Positions 19,901 through 28,124 of a stretch of DNA of 41,562 nt are shown here, one piece after another. A model generated the notes under the pieces. The model ran no database searches, was not told the origin of the DNA, and saw only the letters and a list, made by a program, of their open reading frames with translations. Made by a program: the position numbers and the translations under genes. Numbering within the stretch: position 1 is the stretch's first letter; every line of letters begins with the position of its first letter. The stretch is from a virus: positions 1 to 41,562 of the IMG/VR virus record IMGVR_UViG_3300009512_000025, one strand, 5' to 3'.

Positions 19901-22900
19901 ACGTGTTGCGCCAGGACTAACTGTTAGGATAGATCCTTGTGCCCAGTTGTGAACTGACCAGTACATAAATTCTTTTGCTGCTGTTACAAAATCTTGTACT
20001 ACCTGATTAGTGCCGTCATAGTTTGCAAAATTAAAACCTTGTCCTTTAAGATATTCTTGATACCCTAGTAGAAAATCTACTACACTTTGAATAGTATTAA
20101 ATTCTGTTCCGTAGCTAACATTAACAACATCAAAAGTATTAAAACTTCTTCTACGCTGTGCTATTACAGCATTATCAACTGGTAGGTCTGGAAGTTTAAC
20201 TAGTTTATCTTCACTAAACGTGTCTCCTTGAGTGTGAGTAGAATTAGCTCTGTAAAATACTCCTCTATAAGAAACAATTTGTCCATTATTAAATGTTTTT
20301 CCTGCTTCCCATTCTGAATACGCTGCTGAAGTTCCTGCAACTGAAATTACAGGATCTTTCTGAAGCGGATAAGGTGTATATGTTTTAAAATACGGATTAA
20401 CATTATCGTATCCGTTAATTGTCCAACCAGACGCTGTCTTTTCAAAAATCACACCACTGTATGTTGCTGAAGAAATTGGTGAACTCACATTAAAGATAAT
20501 GTCATAGTTTTCTTGAGGTATAAACACACTAGTACTCGACGAACTAGGATTCTTACTATCTAACAAGTATCGTTGTTGCTCTTGGTCAACAAATCCGCTT
20601 AGTCTAGAAGTAAGCCTAACATTGATATTAGAAATAGTTTTTTGTGCTTCAGATATCAATTCACCTTGAGATTTAATATAAGATGAAAGATAGTACGATA
20701 GTCCAGCAACTTGAGTTGTTCCTGAAACTGGAAGCTGTAGTTGGCTAAGAGTTAAAAACGTATCTGTAGTGGTATGCACTAGCTGATTAATAATATTACG
20801 TTTTGCAATAGCTCTATCAAAGTTTAAAATTAAGTAATCAAAAGGCTTTAACAATGCCAATGCAGTAGTAACTGCAAATGGATATTCAGAACTAGATTTC
20901 CATGCATATTCAACAGGACTAACATCTCCTAGTTTGAACGAGCCTCTGTTGTTTATAAGTTGGAAGTTACCTGCAAGTCCTGACGTTAGCGGGTCTAATA
21001 AGTTACCGTCACAGTCGCATGGTATATGAGTTAATATACTTGGTCTTGCATATCTAGGATAAATTCCAGCTGTAGTACCTTGTGCAATTTTACCAGCTTG
21101 AATATCTTCCCATAAAACTAAGTTACCGTTTGTGTACGGTGCTGCTCCATATTCTGTATCCCACCAAGTTGGCTTTTCTGTAAAACCAAGCATTTCCCAT
21201 GGATGAGTATGTGGTCTATCAGTATCATAAAAATGCTTGTACACTCCTCTCCAATATCCCGGCAAGTTTACAGTGCCTGTTGGGTCTGTCATATTTGAAT
21301 ATGTATATGTAAACGGCTCACCATCAACAAAGGCATCATTTACTGTATATGATAAATTAGTATTTTGTACCCAAGATAAAAACTCTTGGTTAATAACGCT
21401 ATCTAGCTCTTCTTTTGTAAATGTTGCATTGCCATAATATCCGCCTAATGCTTTATCGATATCAAATACAGCAGGATCATATTGTTGCTTAATGTTGTTA
21501 TAAATTCTGTATTCAAACTCTAAAAGTAAATCATCTCTAAAGTCATCATAGGATGTTGTTTTACTACCATCATGTCCTTGAATTACATTCTTAGGAGTTC
21601 TATAAGTATCGTCTAAATACATCTCAGGTTTGAACTTAGGATATACTCCAATTGAAGTAGGCGTTGGAGGAACATGGCTAAATGCCGTTGACACATATTC
21701 TCTAATTTCTATTCTGTCGTCTTCTTCTAGTGTAGTTGAAATATCAATAAATCCAAACGCACTATTAATTGTGTAATCAGTATTAACTAATAGCTGATTG
21801 TCGTTTAAGTAAACATACACAGCTCTTCTACTAAGTGTATCTAAATTAAAATTCTCAGTTAACGTAAAAGTTGTAATACCAATATCTGCTACAATATATT
21901 TTGTTGATGTAAACGCTCCTGCACCTATCATATCAGAATCAGCAAAAGGACTGTCAATAGTTTTAGTCTTTGTCATTGACTCGATAATTGTATCTAAGAA
22001 ATCAGCAGTGTTATCGTTAAACTCTAGTATAGTTGACTGTTTAATAATATTTTGTTTAAAAACAGTATAAGCATTTTTAGCATGTCTTAGCGATTTTACA
22101 ACGTTAAGATCTTTATCGTTGATTAGCATAGTTGATACTGCTGCAAATCCAGAGTGTTTAAGGAATCGTTTTGAGTGCTTTTGATAATCTGCTAAATCTC
22201 TAAGATTAGAAACACCTGGAATTGCGCCAACTATTCTTTTATCAAATTCTAAAGACGATTTTAAATGATCAGATGCTTGACCTAATGTGAATGTTTTAAG
22301 TTGTTCGTTTAGAGGATTTTTTTCTATGCCTACTGGAATTTCGTAGTAACCTTTATCAGGCACAATATCTGCTACTACTTTAATTGTAATAACATCGTTA
22401 ATTGCAAAAGTTTTTTCAAAAGTAAACTGCGAAGATGCTCTTGTATACGGAGTACTAATAGCTTCGCCGTTAAGGTAAAAATTAATAATAGCGTTACTAG
22501 GTAATTTTTCCCAGTCAACAGTTTCAAACACTGCTACTGAGTCAGCAACAGTTAATGTATAAGAATCAACAATCGGTTGAAGGAATGTTTTATCAGTAGC
22601 AATCCACCCATTAACATACATGTCATTAATTTTATAATACCCAACATTAGTATTTTTAGTATACTGTGTTTGAGATAAAGTATAAACAAACTTATCTGTT
22701 TCAAAATTCCAATCAAAAACAATATCTCCAACGTTATTGATATTGGCATACTTTAATGCAAACCCTAATTCAGTATCTGCGGTGCCAGTTCCAACTTTAT
22801 AACTTACAAGATTAGATCCAACAAATGTTGACACAGGATATGTTACTGCATCACCAAAAGATACTCCACTACTATCAAACACATCAAACAATGGTGATTG

Positions 22901-24682
22901 ATTAGCTTTTATTTTAGCCTGACTCTTAACCCAGTTTGTACCGTTATAATGATACATTCTGCCTGAGTTTGCAGTTCCTCTACGTATTAATACAGCTTCG
23001 TTAAACACTGAATCTGAATCTGCTGTTTCTTTTAAAGTAATTTGTGTTTTATTGTTATGCTTAACAAACTTAACTTCGTATATTTTGTTATTTGCTTGAT
23101 TGTCTGTATCAGAAATTACAAGAACTCTTGCTCCTTCAAACAAAAACTCTCCGTCAACATTGTAGCCTTCGCTTCCTTCAATGTTAGAAAACACATCAGT
23201 AGTAAAGTCATCAACATAGTCAACAGTTTGTTTTGCAACAGCACCATGATTAAACAATTGAATGTTAGGTAAGAACTCAATAATTGGACGTTTAGCTCTT
23301 GCAGTTTCTAACGAGTCAAAATCTTGGCCTCTAAGTCTAAATGCTTGTTCTAGTACAGATCTATGAAACCATCTATTATATCTTGACCACGGATTAGAAT
23401 CTTTGCTATTTCTTGCAATAGTGATATAATCTTTATTACCAGGATATTGAGTTGCATCATCAAATGGCTGTGTATCAAATCCTTCATTATCAAACAAAAT
23501 TTCCGGTGTGTCGGTTGCAAGTGGTGGTGGAACTAAATCAGCAAAGTTAATTAATGTGATACTATCGCCCACACCTTCAACTAGCCATGTGTTGTTTGCA
23601 TATTTTGCAGGCTCAACCTGTCCTCTAAAATCTACAACTAGACCGTTTGTAAATGCTAGTCCGGTTGCTGTGGTATAATCTTTTTTACCAACAATTTCTT
23701 TATCAACGTTGATGAATGTGTTTGAATCAATGTCAGCAATAATAAACCTACCTAATCTGTTAGGTGATACATCACTTTGATAATATAAAATATCAGGTGA
23801 GTTGGCTGGAACTGTAAATGTAATTGTTCCAACTGTTGTACCATTGCCTTCAACTCCCTGATTGTATAGTAGCGATGCAAATGCTGCATCGTTAGCTTCT
23901 AATTTCCAATCCTGCGAATCAACTGTAATACTACTTCCGTCTAAAATACTTGTGTTATTAATACACTTCCATAACTTTCCGTCAAATACTGCTAGTTCAC
24001 CAGCAAAATATGCTTTGTTAGGATTAAAAATTAACGACCCAGTATCGTAATTACTTCGAATGTAAAACCCTTCTTGAGGAGAGTTTACTTCAAACTTATA
24101 AGTTTGGCCTCTGTATAATGTGATGTCTGGATTATCAGTAATATTATCAGGTGAAAGTACCCAGCTATTAATTCCTGTCTTTACTTTATAAGTACTTTGA
24201 ATATTAGATGCTTGTCCGTATACATCTACAGACGGTGTTCCTGCTGGCACCCAATAGTATTCTCTGTAGTTAATAAACTTGTCCCAATTAACAGGTGGGT
24301 TCCAACTGTAATGCTCTTGCTCTGTTGTTTTGTCATCGCGCTCGTTAGTATTGCCAAAAAATTCCAACATACTTTTAAGATCAATGTAGTCATTAAACTT
24401 TTTAACTTCTTGATTTTCTTCAACAGTAATTCCGGGCTCTAATTGATAACGACTTCTTAATGTTTGATCATTATCAAGATATACATCTTTCCCGTTATAC
24501 GTTTTACCGTAACGCTTTCCAATATACCCAACAGTTTTGTCAACAACACCTGGTTGTACAAGAGGATCTAATACTCCTGATAAAAACTTTTTATTTGCAG
24601 GAGTTTGAAAAACTGTAGGAAGAAAGTCTGAGCTGTTTCTAATTGGAATATCGCTCTTAGGAAACTTTTTCTTGTCTGCCAT
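10904..24682 (-). CDS. Giant 4592-aa baseplate/tail-tip protein (FG-GAP propeller, carbohydrate-binding-like and Ig-like modules)
   Basis: One uninterrupted 13.8-kb gene coupled to gp6 by TAATG, in the place of T4 gene 7. Residues 1-160 hold a phage-specific N-terminus (IPIRNSSDFLPTVFQTP, DYIDLKSMLEFFGN, NWDKFINYREYYWVP). About six short modules of the type GDIVSYRSYKYTARSNHT, resembling chitin/cellulose-binding domains, lie near 212-258, 1454-1495, 1712-1757, 2199-2244, 2341-2389 and 2457-2517. Residues about 2170-2750 carry six FG-GAP-like blades (FGSKITLSKD, FGTSLAMNYNGTILAVGAPN, FGFAIALDYTGNTLVVTSP). GYxxxPxV-GGGGSGA repeats occur near 3140-3210 and 3500-3565, and repeated beta-sandwich modules run from about 3610 to the end. 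Likely an extended baseplate-wedge or tail-tip protein that also contacts glycans; function inferred. Confidence 0.8.
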   Translation of the reverse strand: MADKKKFPKSDIPIRNSSDFLPTVFQTPANKKFLSGVLDPLVQPGVVDKTVGYIGKRYGKTYNGKDVYLDNDQTLRSRYQLEPGITVEENQEVKKFNDYIDLKSMLEFFGNTNERDDKTTEQEHYSWNPPVNWDKFINYREYYWVPAGTPSVDVYGQASNIQSTYKVKTGINSWVLSPDNITDNPDITLYRGQTYKFEVNSPQEGFYIRSNYDTGSLIFNPNKAYFAGELAVFDGKLWKCINNTSILDGSSITVDSQDWKLEANDAAFASLLYNQGVEGNGTTVGTITFTVPANSPDILYYQSDVSPNRLGRFIIADIDSNTFINVDKEIVGKKDYTTATGLAFTNGLVVDFRGQVEPAKYANNTWLVEGVGDSITLINFADLVPPPLATDTPEILFDNEGFDTQPFDDATQYPGNKDYITIARNSKDSNPWSRYNRWFHRSVLEQAFRLRGQDFDSLETARAKRPIIEFLPNIQLFNHGAVAKQTVDYVDDFTTDVFSNIEGSEGYNVDGEFLFEGARVLVISDTDNQANNKIYEVKFVKHNNKTQITLKETADSDSVFNEAVLIRRGTANSGRMYHYNGTNWVKSQAKIKANQSPLFDVFDSSGVSFGDAVTYPVSTFVGSNLVSYKVGTGTADTELGFALKYANINNVGDIVFDWNFETDKFVYTLSQTQYTKNTNVGYYKINDMYVNGWIATDKTFLQPIVDSYTLTVADSVAVFETVDWEKLPSNAIINFYLNGEAISTPYTRASSQFTFEKTFAINDVITIKVVADIVPDKGYYEIPVGIEKNPLNEQLKTFTLGQASDHLKSSLEFDKRIVGAIPGVSNLRDLADYQKHSKRFLKHSGFAAVSTMLINDKDLNVVKSLRHAKNAYTVFKQNIIKQSTILEFNDNTADFLDTIIESMTKTKTIDSPFADSDMIGAGAFTSTKYIVADIGITTFTLTENFNLDTLSRRAVYVYLNDNQLLVNTDYTINSAFGFIDISTTLEEDDRIEIREYVSTAFSHVPPTPTSIGVYPKFKPEMYLDDTYRTPKNVIQGHDGSKTTSYDDFRDDLLLEFEYRIYNNIKQQYDPAVFDIDKALGGYYGNATFTKEELDSVINQEFLSWVQNTNLSYTVNDAFVDGEPFTYTYSNMTDPTGTVNLPGYWRGVYKHFYDTDRPHTHPWEMLGFTEKPTWWDTEYGAAPYTNGNLVLWEDIQAGKIAQGTTAGIYPRYARPSILTHIPCDCDGNLLDPLTSGLAGNFQLINNRGSFKLGDVSPVEYAWKSSSEYPFAVTTALALLKPFDYLILNFDRAIAKRNIINQLVHTTTDTFLTLSQLQLPVSGTTQVAGLSYYLSSYIKSQGELISEAQKTISNINVRLTSRLSGFVDQEQQRYLLDSKNPSSSSTSVFIPQENYDIIFNVSSPISSATYSGVIFEKTASGWTINGYDNVNPYFKTYTPYPLQKDPVISVAGTSAAYSEWEAGKTFNNGQIVSYRGVFYRANSTHTQGDTFSEDKLVKLPDLPVDNAVIAQRRRSFNTFDVVNVSYGTEFNTIQSVVDFLLGYQEYLKGQGFNFANYDGTNQVVQDFVTAAKEFMYWSVHNWAQGSILTVSPGATRMDINLAVGVAESLLDGFYDYNVLNADGSALDPQFLDVSRSFQNVEISTTDTTQGIYLLKINYVVKEHVAIFDDKTVFNDTIFDKATGYRQERIKAQGFRTTDWDGDYTSPGFLFDNVSIGTWSPYYDYKLGDIVSYRSYKYTARSNHTSDETFLDSNWTLLDSEPVKQLIPNFDYRINQIEDYFDVSSEGLGKSQRDLARHTIGYQTRSYLENLSEDPTTQFQLYQGFIREKGTNNAVTKLFTKLGADTNTSAVDLNEEWGFRVGQLGGVDQSTKIEIKLETDKFQLNPQPVIIQPSAETTVDRYYRIDKTNFQYAPTPYSTNISPVSYDSKPVKTAGYVKFGQVDFTVTNKDSILDLDISLVNDNSHIWVTFDGPSWTVLRANTVYDLKITNVTSNDDNEVTFDFDKAHMLKVDDMFGITTIVGLNKFWKVKAATTTSITVQHTETFDAADGYDPSTATYPMLLTTARFGSYESMNPEHVALLTNGSKVFVDSNVNGRWEVAEKTKQFTPSKIIDFGITTPESVGKKTVYSDLLKQAIVGIPDEGKVGIYVKTATGLSSKQLLEPPVWAQSAATGSFGNEIAISPDSEWLVVGAPLASGITSNYKGAFNVNANYLIGDIVLYAGRLYKATDNIQGDGSTIDVYSNEWTEVQNIKAVSSGSNAGDFETGAMFIYQYGSQQWNLIDIQVSPRFYARERFGSKITLSKDTAGTYFMAVSAPGSQDNKGRVYLYTYNATDGWRLDYNKNYRGTYAADDSTFYPKGSIVYSNGEMWKALVDNVSDGSSLTLYSNDWQVMDPVTTGASLPQSLATGDDGSTLDAGILDENQILEMVKQDDRFGTSLAMNYNGTILAVGAPNSDGQYFPNYKGLWKNNYEYKHGDVVKFQSTYHQLQNEGPNAVGADSTIRSYNELPDAGQPWVNVGDSTDTASGKVFLYKKDTNSGAYNLIQQINADSLPYLSDLDASEVISSGDKFGFAIALDYTGNTLVVTSPLADKNFQNQGSAYVFKYDSDSTEYAYRLKQKLTSFTNYPNEMFGQDISISSGTEIIAVGATNSPYALQTRFDASQTSFDRTRTRFKDYDGFAGAVYVFEKKGTSETFFLTEKLDDALSLNESFGYSISASRDAILVGSPGYISPAPHGVNIAFEGDKTGTVRLFEKTTNSNSLNIIGSQPLTVDIDKFKRLSLYDTVDDTKIIDIEIFDPAKLKLLAAAERELSFKVPYDPAIYSNGTATDAVIDSSICWKSSNVGKLWWDISTAKWYDYEQGDASYRIGSWGALAPGASIDIYEWVESKLLPSEWAILADTNEGVPLGISGQPLYADDSAYCVRQDYNPNTGLQTETLYYFWVKGKVTVPSNTDRDISAADVFNLINDPSALGQTYAAFIDTDKFLLFNYKSTVTEDYSLFNIEYYNSTEQQNQVHNEYQLLTEGVSDSLPSLSLENKWIDSLVGRDIQGNRIPASDLPEKQKYGIAFRPRQSMFVERRAILKTLITNINKVLHNEAFADSINFKTLNSVDSEPSVLLNLYDTTADTYIDLLEVGTTRVKACKLRSNIIDNEVNSIDIIDPGFGYKIAPSIEFEGDGVNAEATTTIDSQGRVTGVTIVNPGKLYTTIITKPRQFSVLVNSDSTARGFWSIYSWDDVRKTFYRSRSQAFNTPAYWSYADWWDNDFGPTSRIIQEIISVYQLPTIEVSIGDLIRIKEYGSGGWAVFRKVTDTENAGLNNYVLIGRELGTIQLSNLLYDASLNGVGYDNVDSFDIDFYDKEVSFELRYIMKAIKEDICIGDYAVEWNKLFFTSVRYVFAEQTYVDWAFKTSFLNATHNVGTLKQKTNYRNDSLESYLDYINEVKPYSTTVREYISKYDTTDTANAGISDFDLPPYYSTEAGKIVPVSANDKIVSTYPYKYWNDNKGYEITGVNISNKGADYTEAPRVLITGGGGSGAKATAYITSGKVVGIRLSEHGAGYTSTPTVTLVGGNGTSPNTANAVAILGNGKARSMQLGIKFDRLSKTGLYQNFTQEENFVATGSTAVFNLTYPPTRQKSNITIIQNGQLVLDNEYNISLYTLDSDVYKQLKGKITFNTPPAASDTIKITYQKNDEILDSVSRINKYYSPVSGMLGDELDQLMTGIDFGGVQVQGTTFEVTGGWDALPWFTDSWDSVEASADYYHVADGSTLDVVLPYTPADGQVINIYLKRAGIVIQDDIQDLQIEQGVQEPPTLRIDDPNYTESWDSSSTVNPHAQMPTFVGDGSTNIVHIGENVSTQTGDILIFRPAESDGAVTINDINLLDTQLTGGTLSAMEGAYASATGLRAEDIVIDGGSYFSPEQVAATEENVPGQVLDSLSIKVFQNTTEDRGAPLNATVKLGDATTTVFGIGQKILESKSVIVYVDSIKQLPATYVVNIASSTIEFSTAPALNAKIEILSIGLGGIAILDYQEFIADGETSLYLTNANYDETATIFVTVNGVQEDTGFRSSTNILPETPDRTLVQFGTNPDRLAIIKIVALGASTDVDSTLQSLIRINQQEFVYEGSTRSYDLDNFVQLTRESALASTIVEVNNKKLKSADTIYNVYDGVVKKFILGIDPIASSGSIVPTNIKVYINNELRTFITDYVYNGTTKELEITAENLAVGDVIKIENNLNAQYSVVGNNIIINDTTSLVAGDTINVTWFSEYPSMQIVTDQFAGGRSFYPIAFKPLSVSYVWIYRNGSKLTQDIDYQLDVVRGAIYIEGSNVTSDVFDIVAFGTNVFALPSAYEVSKDMLNKNHYTRYAITDSLVLDKDLNYYDTTITLTDASTLFNPQSTINSAGIVEINGEKIEYMTKQGNVLGQLRRGSQGTGINNVTVKGSFVVDLSKNEIIPYKDVHERYDFVSDGSSQLIGPLPFVPKLSTVTDWYAGAIPAIYGRCDSIEVFAGGRRLRKTYIEEYDETLSATSPMGDKKVEAEFSVDGDTAYIRLTTVPSAGTRISIIKQQGKVWYDRGTTTATTGATLLKNSSPISQFIAAKTSKLPE

Positions 24683-27600
24683 TATGTGTTACTCACTATT
24701 GAATTTGTTGCTGCATTAATTTCAGCAGCCGTGATAGAAGTTACTATTTCTATATCATCAACAGTGGCACCATTAGCGAAAATCTCGTCTGGCTTACTTT
24801 GGATTTCAAACAGGCTTCCAAATGCCTGTGATGATTGTCTTGGTAAAATAACAAGGTTTGATATATCTGGTGATACAACATTAAGAACGTATGTTGAAAG
24901 TTCACTTAGATAGAACCTATCTCCAAAGTCCCAGTTATTAATATCAAAGAAATCATTCATTGCATTAACTATTCTAACTTTTAAGTTATTATCATTAATT
25001 GTTTTTCCAGTATTCTTAACAACTTTAAACTTAGCTTGTAATTTTGTATCAGCTGCGGCACCAAATAGTACTTTGTATTTTACAGGATGGTACACTACTT
25101 CGTCACTAATTGATTTAATTGCACTTAACCCTATGCCAAATGCAATTCTTAATTCATCTGAACTAGGAGCTATTGGCTCAATTGTTGTAGCTCCTACTAG
25201 ATAATTTTTAAAACTAGTATCATACGACCTGGTTAGTACAAACAAGTCAATAATGTTTGTTACACTAGGATCAATTCTTCTATCTTCACTAGCTGAATGT
25301 GTGTATTGGAATTTTAAATTGTCTCTTCCAATATTTGCTTTGTATGTACTTTCTAACACTAGTGTATTAGTTGTTCTGTCAACACGTTTAACTCTATTTT
25401 GTGCAACATCATAAAAGTATATTAACTGACCGTCTGCATAATTGTTAACATTAACTAATGACTCTTTTTCAATAATCAAAATTGGAGTTACTGCCGTATC
25501 AATTAAATTATAAATTGTTGTGCCGTATTCGTCTTTAGCAGATTTAAAAAATAGATATTTTAAGTCAAGATCTTCACCAACAACATTAACAAACGATTCT
25601 GGATTATCAATTACTCCGTCGGCATCTGAATCTCTAAAACCTAACTTAATTTCACTTGCACTTTCATACCCGTCATCGTATGCAATAGTATCCGAAACTT
25701 CAAACGGGTAATCTTGGATCAATGAACCTATACCAACATTTAATGAATTAATACCTAACACATTGATCATGTCTTTTTCAACCTTGCCAGTTAAGTTATT
25801 ATATGCTTTTTCATTTTTATCAAAATAAAATCTATTTTGTTTTTTACTACCAAATACATAATTTAGTGTTCTTATTCTTACAACGTACTCGTCATTCTCT
25901 TTAACAAATGCAACAATCCAAGAACTATCTAAATTGTTGTTTGATATATCACCTGTTTTACCTAAACTAAAAGATGCTGTTAAGTTTAAGTTTTGATTTT
26001 GAATAATTTTCCAACTTGCCGTATCTTGTTCAAATCGCAATCCAAAGTTTAAATTAGCAAACGCTTGGGTAACCATTGACGATTCAAGGGCGTCTGAAAG
26101 ATCACTAACAAACTTAGGAACAATCCTCGAAGCAACTGCTCCTGAAGGAACATTATCATTAAACACTACCGGACCTACGCCTTTAGCATTTGCTCCTGTT
26201 CCTGCGTTTGTTCCGTCACCTGCAACACTTATAACTTTTGTCCATATAAAACTTTTTTGTGTAGCATCAGTTGTATCTGTAGTAACTAAGTTTCCATTTT
26301 TAAATGACTGTCCTGTTGGAGCTGTAAATTTAACATTTGCTCCTGGAGAAATATATTTTAAGTTGTTTGTAGAATATGTTCCTACTTTTAGTAATGACAG
26401 ATCAACTTTGTTCTGAAAATACCCTGTACCAATATTAACATCATTAGTTGATGCAGTCCATACAATGTTATCTCCTGAAAACAAGATCTTATCAAACTTT
26501 GTAAAATAAAAATTATATACATCAGTATCTGTAAACACTTTTTCTACTTTTTGTTTAACAAAATTAATAATGTCTGCTCTATTTGCAAATTTAAAAGAAA
26601 GCTGTTTTTCTTCTTCTTGTTTATAAATGTAGCCGTCTGTACCAAACACATTAATAGAACTATATTTTCCACTTGCATCAATAATATCAAAGTTTCTAGA
26701 AAGGCCGCTTGATGTTCTATTTGTTGCTTTTACTTTTAAAATATTCTGCGAACTTGCTAAAGGTGCAAGATTATAATCTTCACCTGTAATCATTCTATTT
26801 TGTGTGTAATATTGTGCCGGAGCATTTTGCTTAATTGAAGCTAATGACTCAGTTGCTGTTGCTGTTGAAACAGATGACTGTAAAGCTAACCCAATTGTTA
26901 ATGCATGTTGCACACCTTGATCGTTAACATAGTCAACTGTAATACTAATGTTTTTCATTTCATTAGGATTAATAGTATAATTTAAACCATTACTAATTCT
27001 GTAATATGACCTAAAAGATCCTTGTGGTAAATTACCATAAACACCGTCTGCAAAAATTAAATCAACTTTGTCGTTTTCTTTAGTTTCAGTTGCATATATG
27101 TTTCTAATGTTTCCTTGTAAGCTATTGTAAGCAATATTGTTGCCAGTAAGACTAGAAACTTGAGTCCATTCAGTAGTTTGATTGCCGTTGCCATTTACAG
27201 CAAACAACCAAACATCATCGTTATTAATATTTGACGTATCAATTGCAACCTTTTCATTTGTTGACGGCGAAGGAATAGTAAAATCTGCTAGTTCTAATGC
27301 ACCCTGTTTAAACTGTAGAAAGAACCCTGTATTAGTACTTGCAGGGCCTTTGTTATCCTGTCTATAAACAAACCCCATTTGATTGCCTGGAGTTGGCGAC
27401 TCTTCATAAAGTTCTTCAGCATCTTTAAAAGAAGTACTTACAATTTCAAAAGTCATATTTCTGCCAGCTACCGATTTAGCAAAATTAAACAAAGGAACAT
27501 CAGTACCAATTGATCTAAATCTATATTGTTCTGTTGGAATACTTTGAATAGTAGCAGTACCTTGACTTCTACCAAATTTTGTGTTATCAGACATTGAAGC

Positions 27601-28083
27601 ATCAAGTGCTAAAATAAATTGCTCTGCCCAATTAGTATTTGTTGGGTCGTTCCAACGAATTACTTGACTTGCAAGGTTTCTACCATTACTATCAATTAGT
27701 TCTTCTGTTGTGCTAACTGATGTAAATTTTAGCAGCCCTTTTGCAGGAACGTTACGTTTAGCATTATAACTAAGCATTTTAGCAATACGTAATACACTTT
27801 CTTTACGTTCTGCTAGTTCAATAAAGTTTTCTCTAGAAGCTAAATCAATACGGAATGAAAGACTTTGACCTAAAAATGCAATAGCATCAATGAGCGCAAG
27901 GTATTCTGAGCTTTCAATGTAATCGTTAAAATCTTCTGGGTAGTTTTCACGCAGATACGTAATAATCACACGTCTTAAATTTTCAAAGTCGTATGATTTA
28001 AAATCTGCATTAGCGAATGTCTGGTAGATACGGGTCCAGTCTTCGTTAAGTAGTAAGTTGTTTTGTCTTGACGTTGTGCTCAT
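24682..28083 (-). CDS. 6: Baseplate wedge subunit gp6-like
   Basis: A 1133-residue protein, larger than T4 gp6 (about 660). The N-terminus LLLNEDWTRIYQTFANADFK, RRVIITYLRENYPEDFNDYIESSEYLALIDAIAFLGQSL, FRIDLASRENFIELAERKES is typical of gp6/baseplate-J-like wedge proteins of marine T4-like phages. The C-terminus returns to J-like helices (VVKNTGKTINDNNLKVRIVNAMNDFFDINNW, FYLSELSTYVLN). The middle 600 residues are beta-rich inserts. In T4, gp6 forms the wedge ring that drives baseplate switching. It lies after gp25, as in related phages, and is coupled to the giant gene. A 41-base gap upstream contains a near-match late box. Ribosome site AGGATT. Confidence 0.9.
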   Translation of the reverse strand: MSTTSRQNNLLLNEDWTRIYQTFANADFKSYDFENLRRVIITYLRENYPEDFNDYIESSEYLALIDAIAFLGQSLSFRIDLASRENFIELAERKESVLRIAKMLSYNAKRNVPAKGLLKFTSVSTTEELIDSNGRNLASQVIRWNDPTNTNWAEQFILALDASMSDNTKFGRSQGTATIQSIPTEQYRFRSIGTDVPLFNFAKSVAGRNMTFEIVSTSFKDAEELYEESPTPGNQMGFVYRQDNKGPASTNTGFFLQFKQGALELADFTIPSPSTNEKVAIDTSNINNDDVWLFAVNGNGNQTTEWTQVSSLTGNNIAYNSLQGNIRNIYATETKENDKVDLIFADGVYGNLPQGSFRSYYRISNGLNYTINPNEMKNISITVDYVNDQGVQHALTIGLALQSSVSTATATESLASIKQNAPAQYYTQNRMITGEDYNLAPLASSQNILKVKATNRTSSGLSRNFDIIDASGKYSSINVFGTDGYIYKQEEEKQLSFKFANRADIINFVKQKVEKVFTDTDVYNFYFTKFDKILFSGDNIVWTASTNDVNIGTGYFQNKVDLSLLKVGTYSTNNLKYISPGANVKFTAPTGQSFKNGNLVTTDTTDATQKSFIWTKVISVAGDGTNAGTGANAKGVGPVVFNDNVPSGAVASRIVPKFVSDLSDALESSMVTQAFANLNFGLRFEQDTASWKIIQNQNLNLTASFSLGKTGDISNNNLDSSWIVAFVKENDEYVVRIRTLNYVFGSKKQNRFYFDKNEKAYNNLTGKVEKDMINVLGINSLNVGIGSLIQDYPFEVSDTIAYDDGYESASEIKLGFRDSDADGVIDNPESFVNVVGEDLDLKYLFFKSAKDEYGTTIYNLIDTAVTPILIIEKESLVNVNNYADGQLIYFYDVAQNRVKRVDRTTNTLVLESTYKANIGRDNLKFQYTHSASEDRRIDPSVTNIIDLFVLTRSYDTSFKNYLVGATTIEPIAPSSDELRIAFGIGLSAIKSISDEVVYHPVKYKVLFGAAADTKLQAKFKVVKNTGKTINDNNLKVRIVNAMNDFFDINNWDFGDRFYLSELSTYVLNVVSPDISNLVILPRQSSQAFGSLFEIQSKPDEIFANGATVDDIEIVTSITAAEINAATNSIVSNT

Positions 28084-28100
28084 TGTTTAATCCTATACTG

Positions 28101-28108
28101 TATTTACC
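28101..28108 (-). promoter_or_regulatory. Possible degenerate late promoter GGTAAATA before gp6
   Basis: The minus-strand GGTAAATACAGTATAGG matches NATAAATA with one mismatch. It lies in the 41-base gap between gp25 and gp6, 17 bases before the gp6 ATG. This is one of the few non-coupled junctions of the baseplate operon, which fits a secondary late start. Unproven. Confidence 0.4.
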
Positions 28109-28124
28109 AATGTTTATTAAGTGC

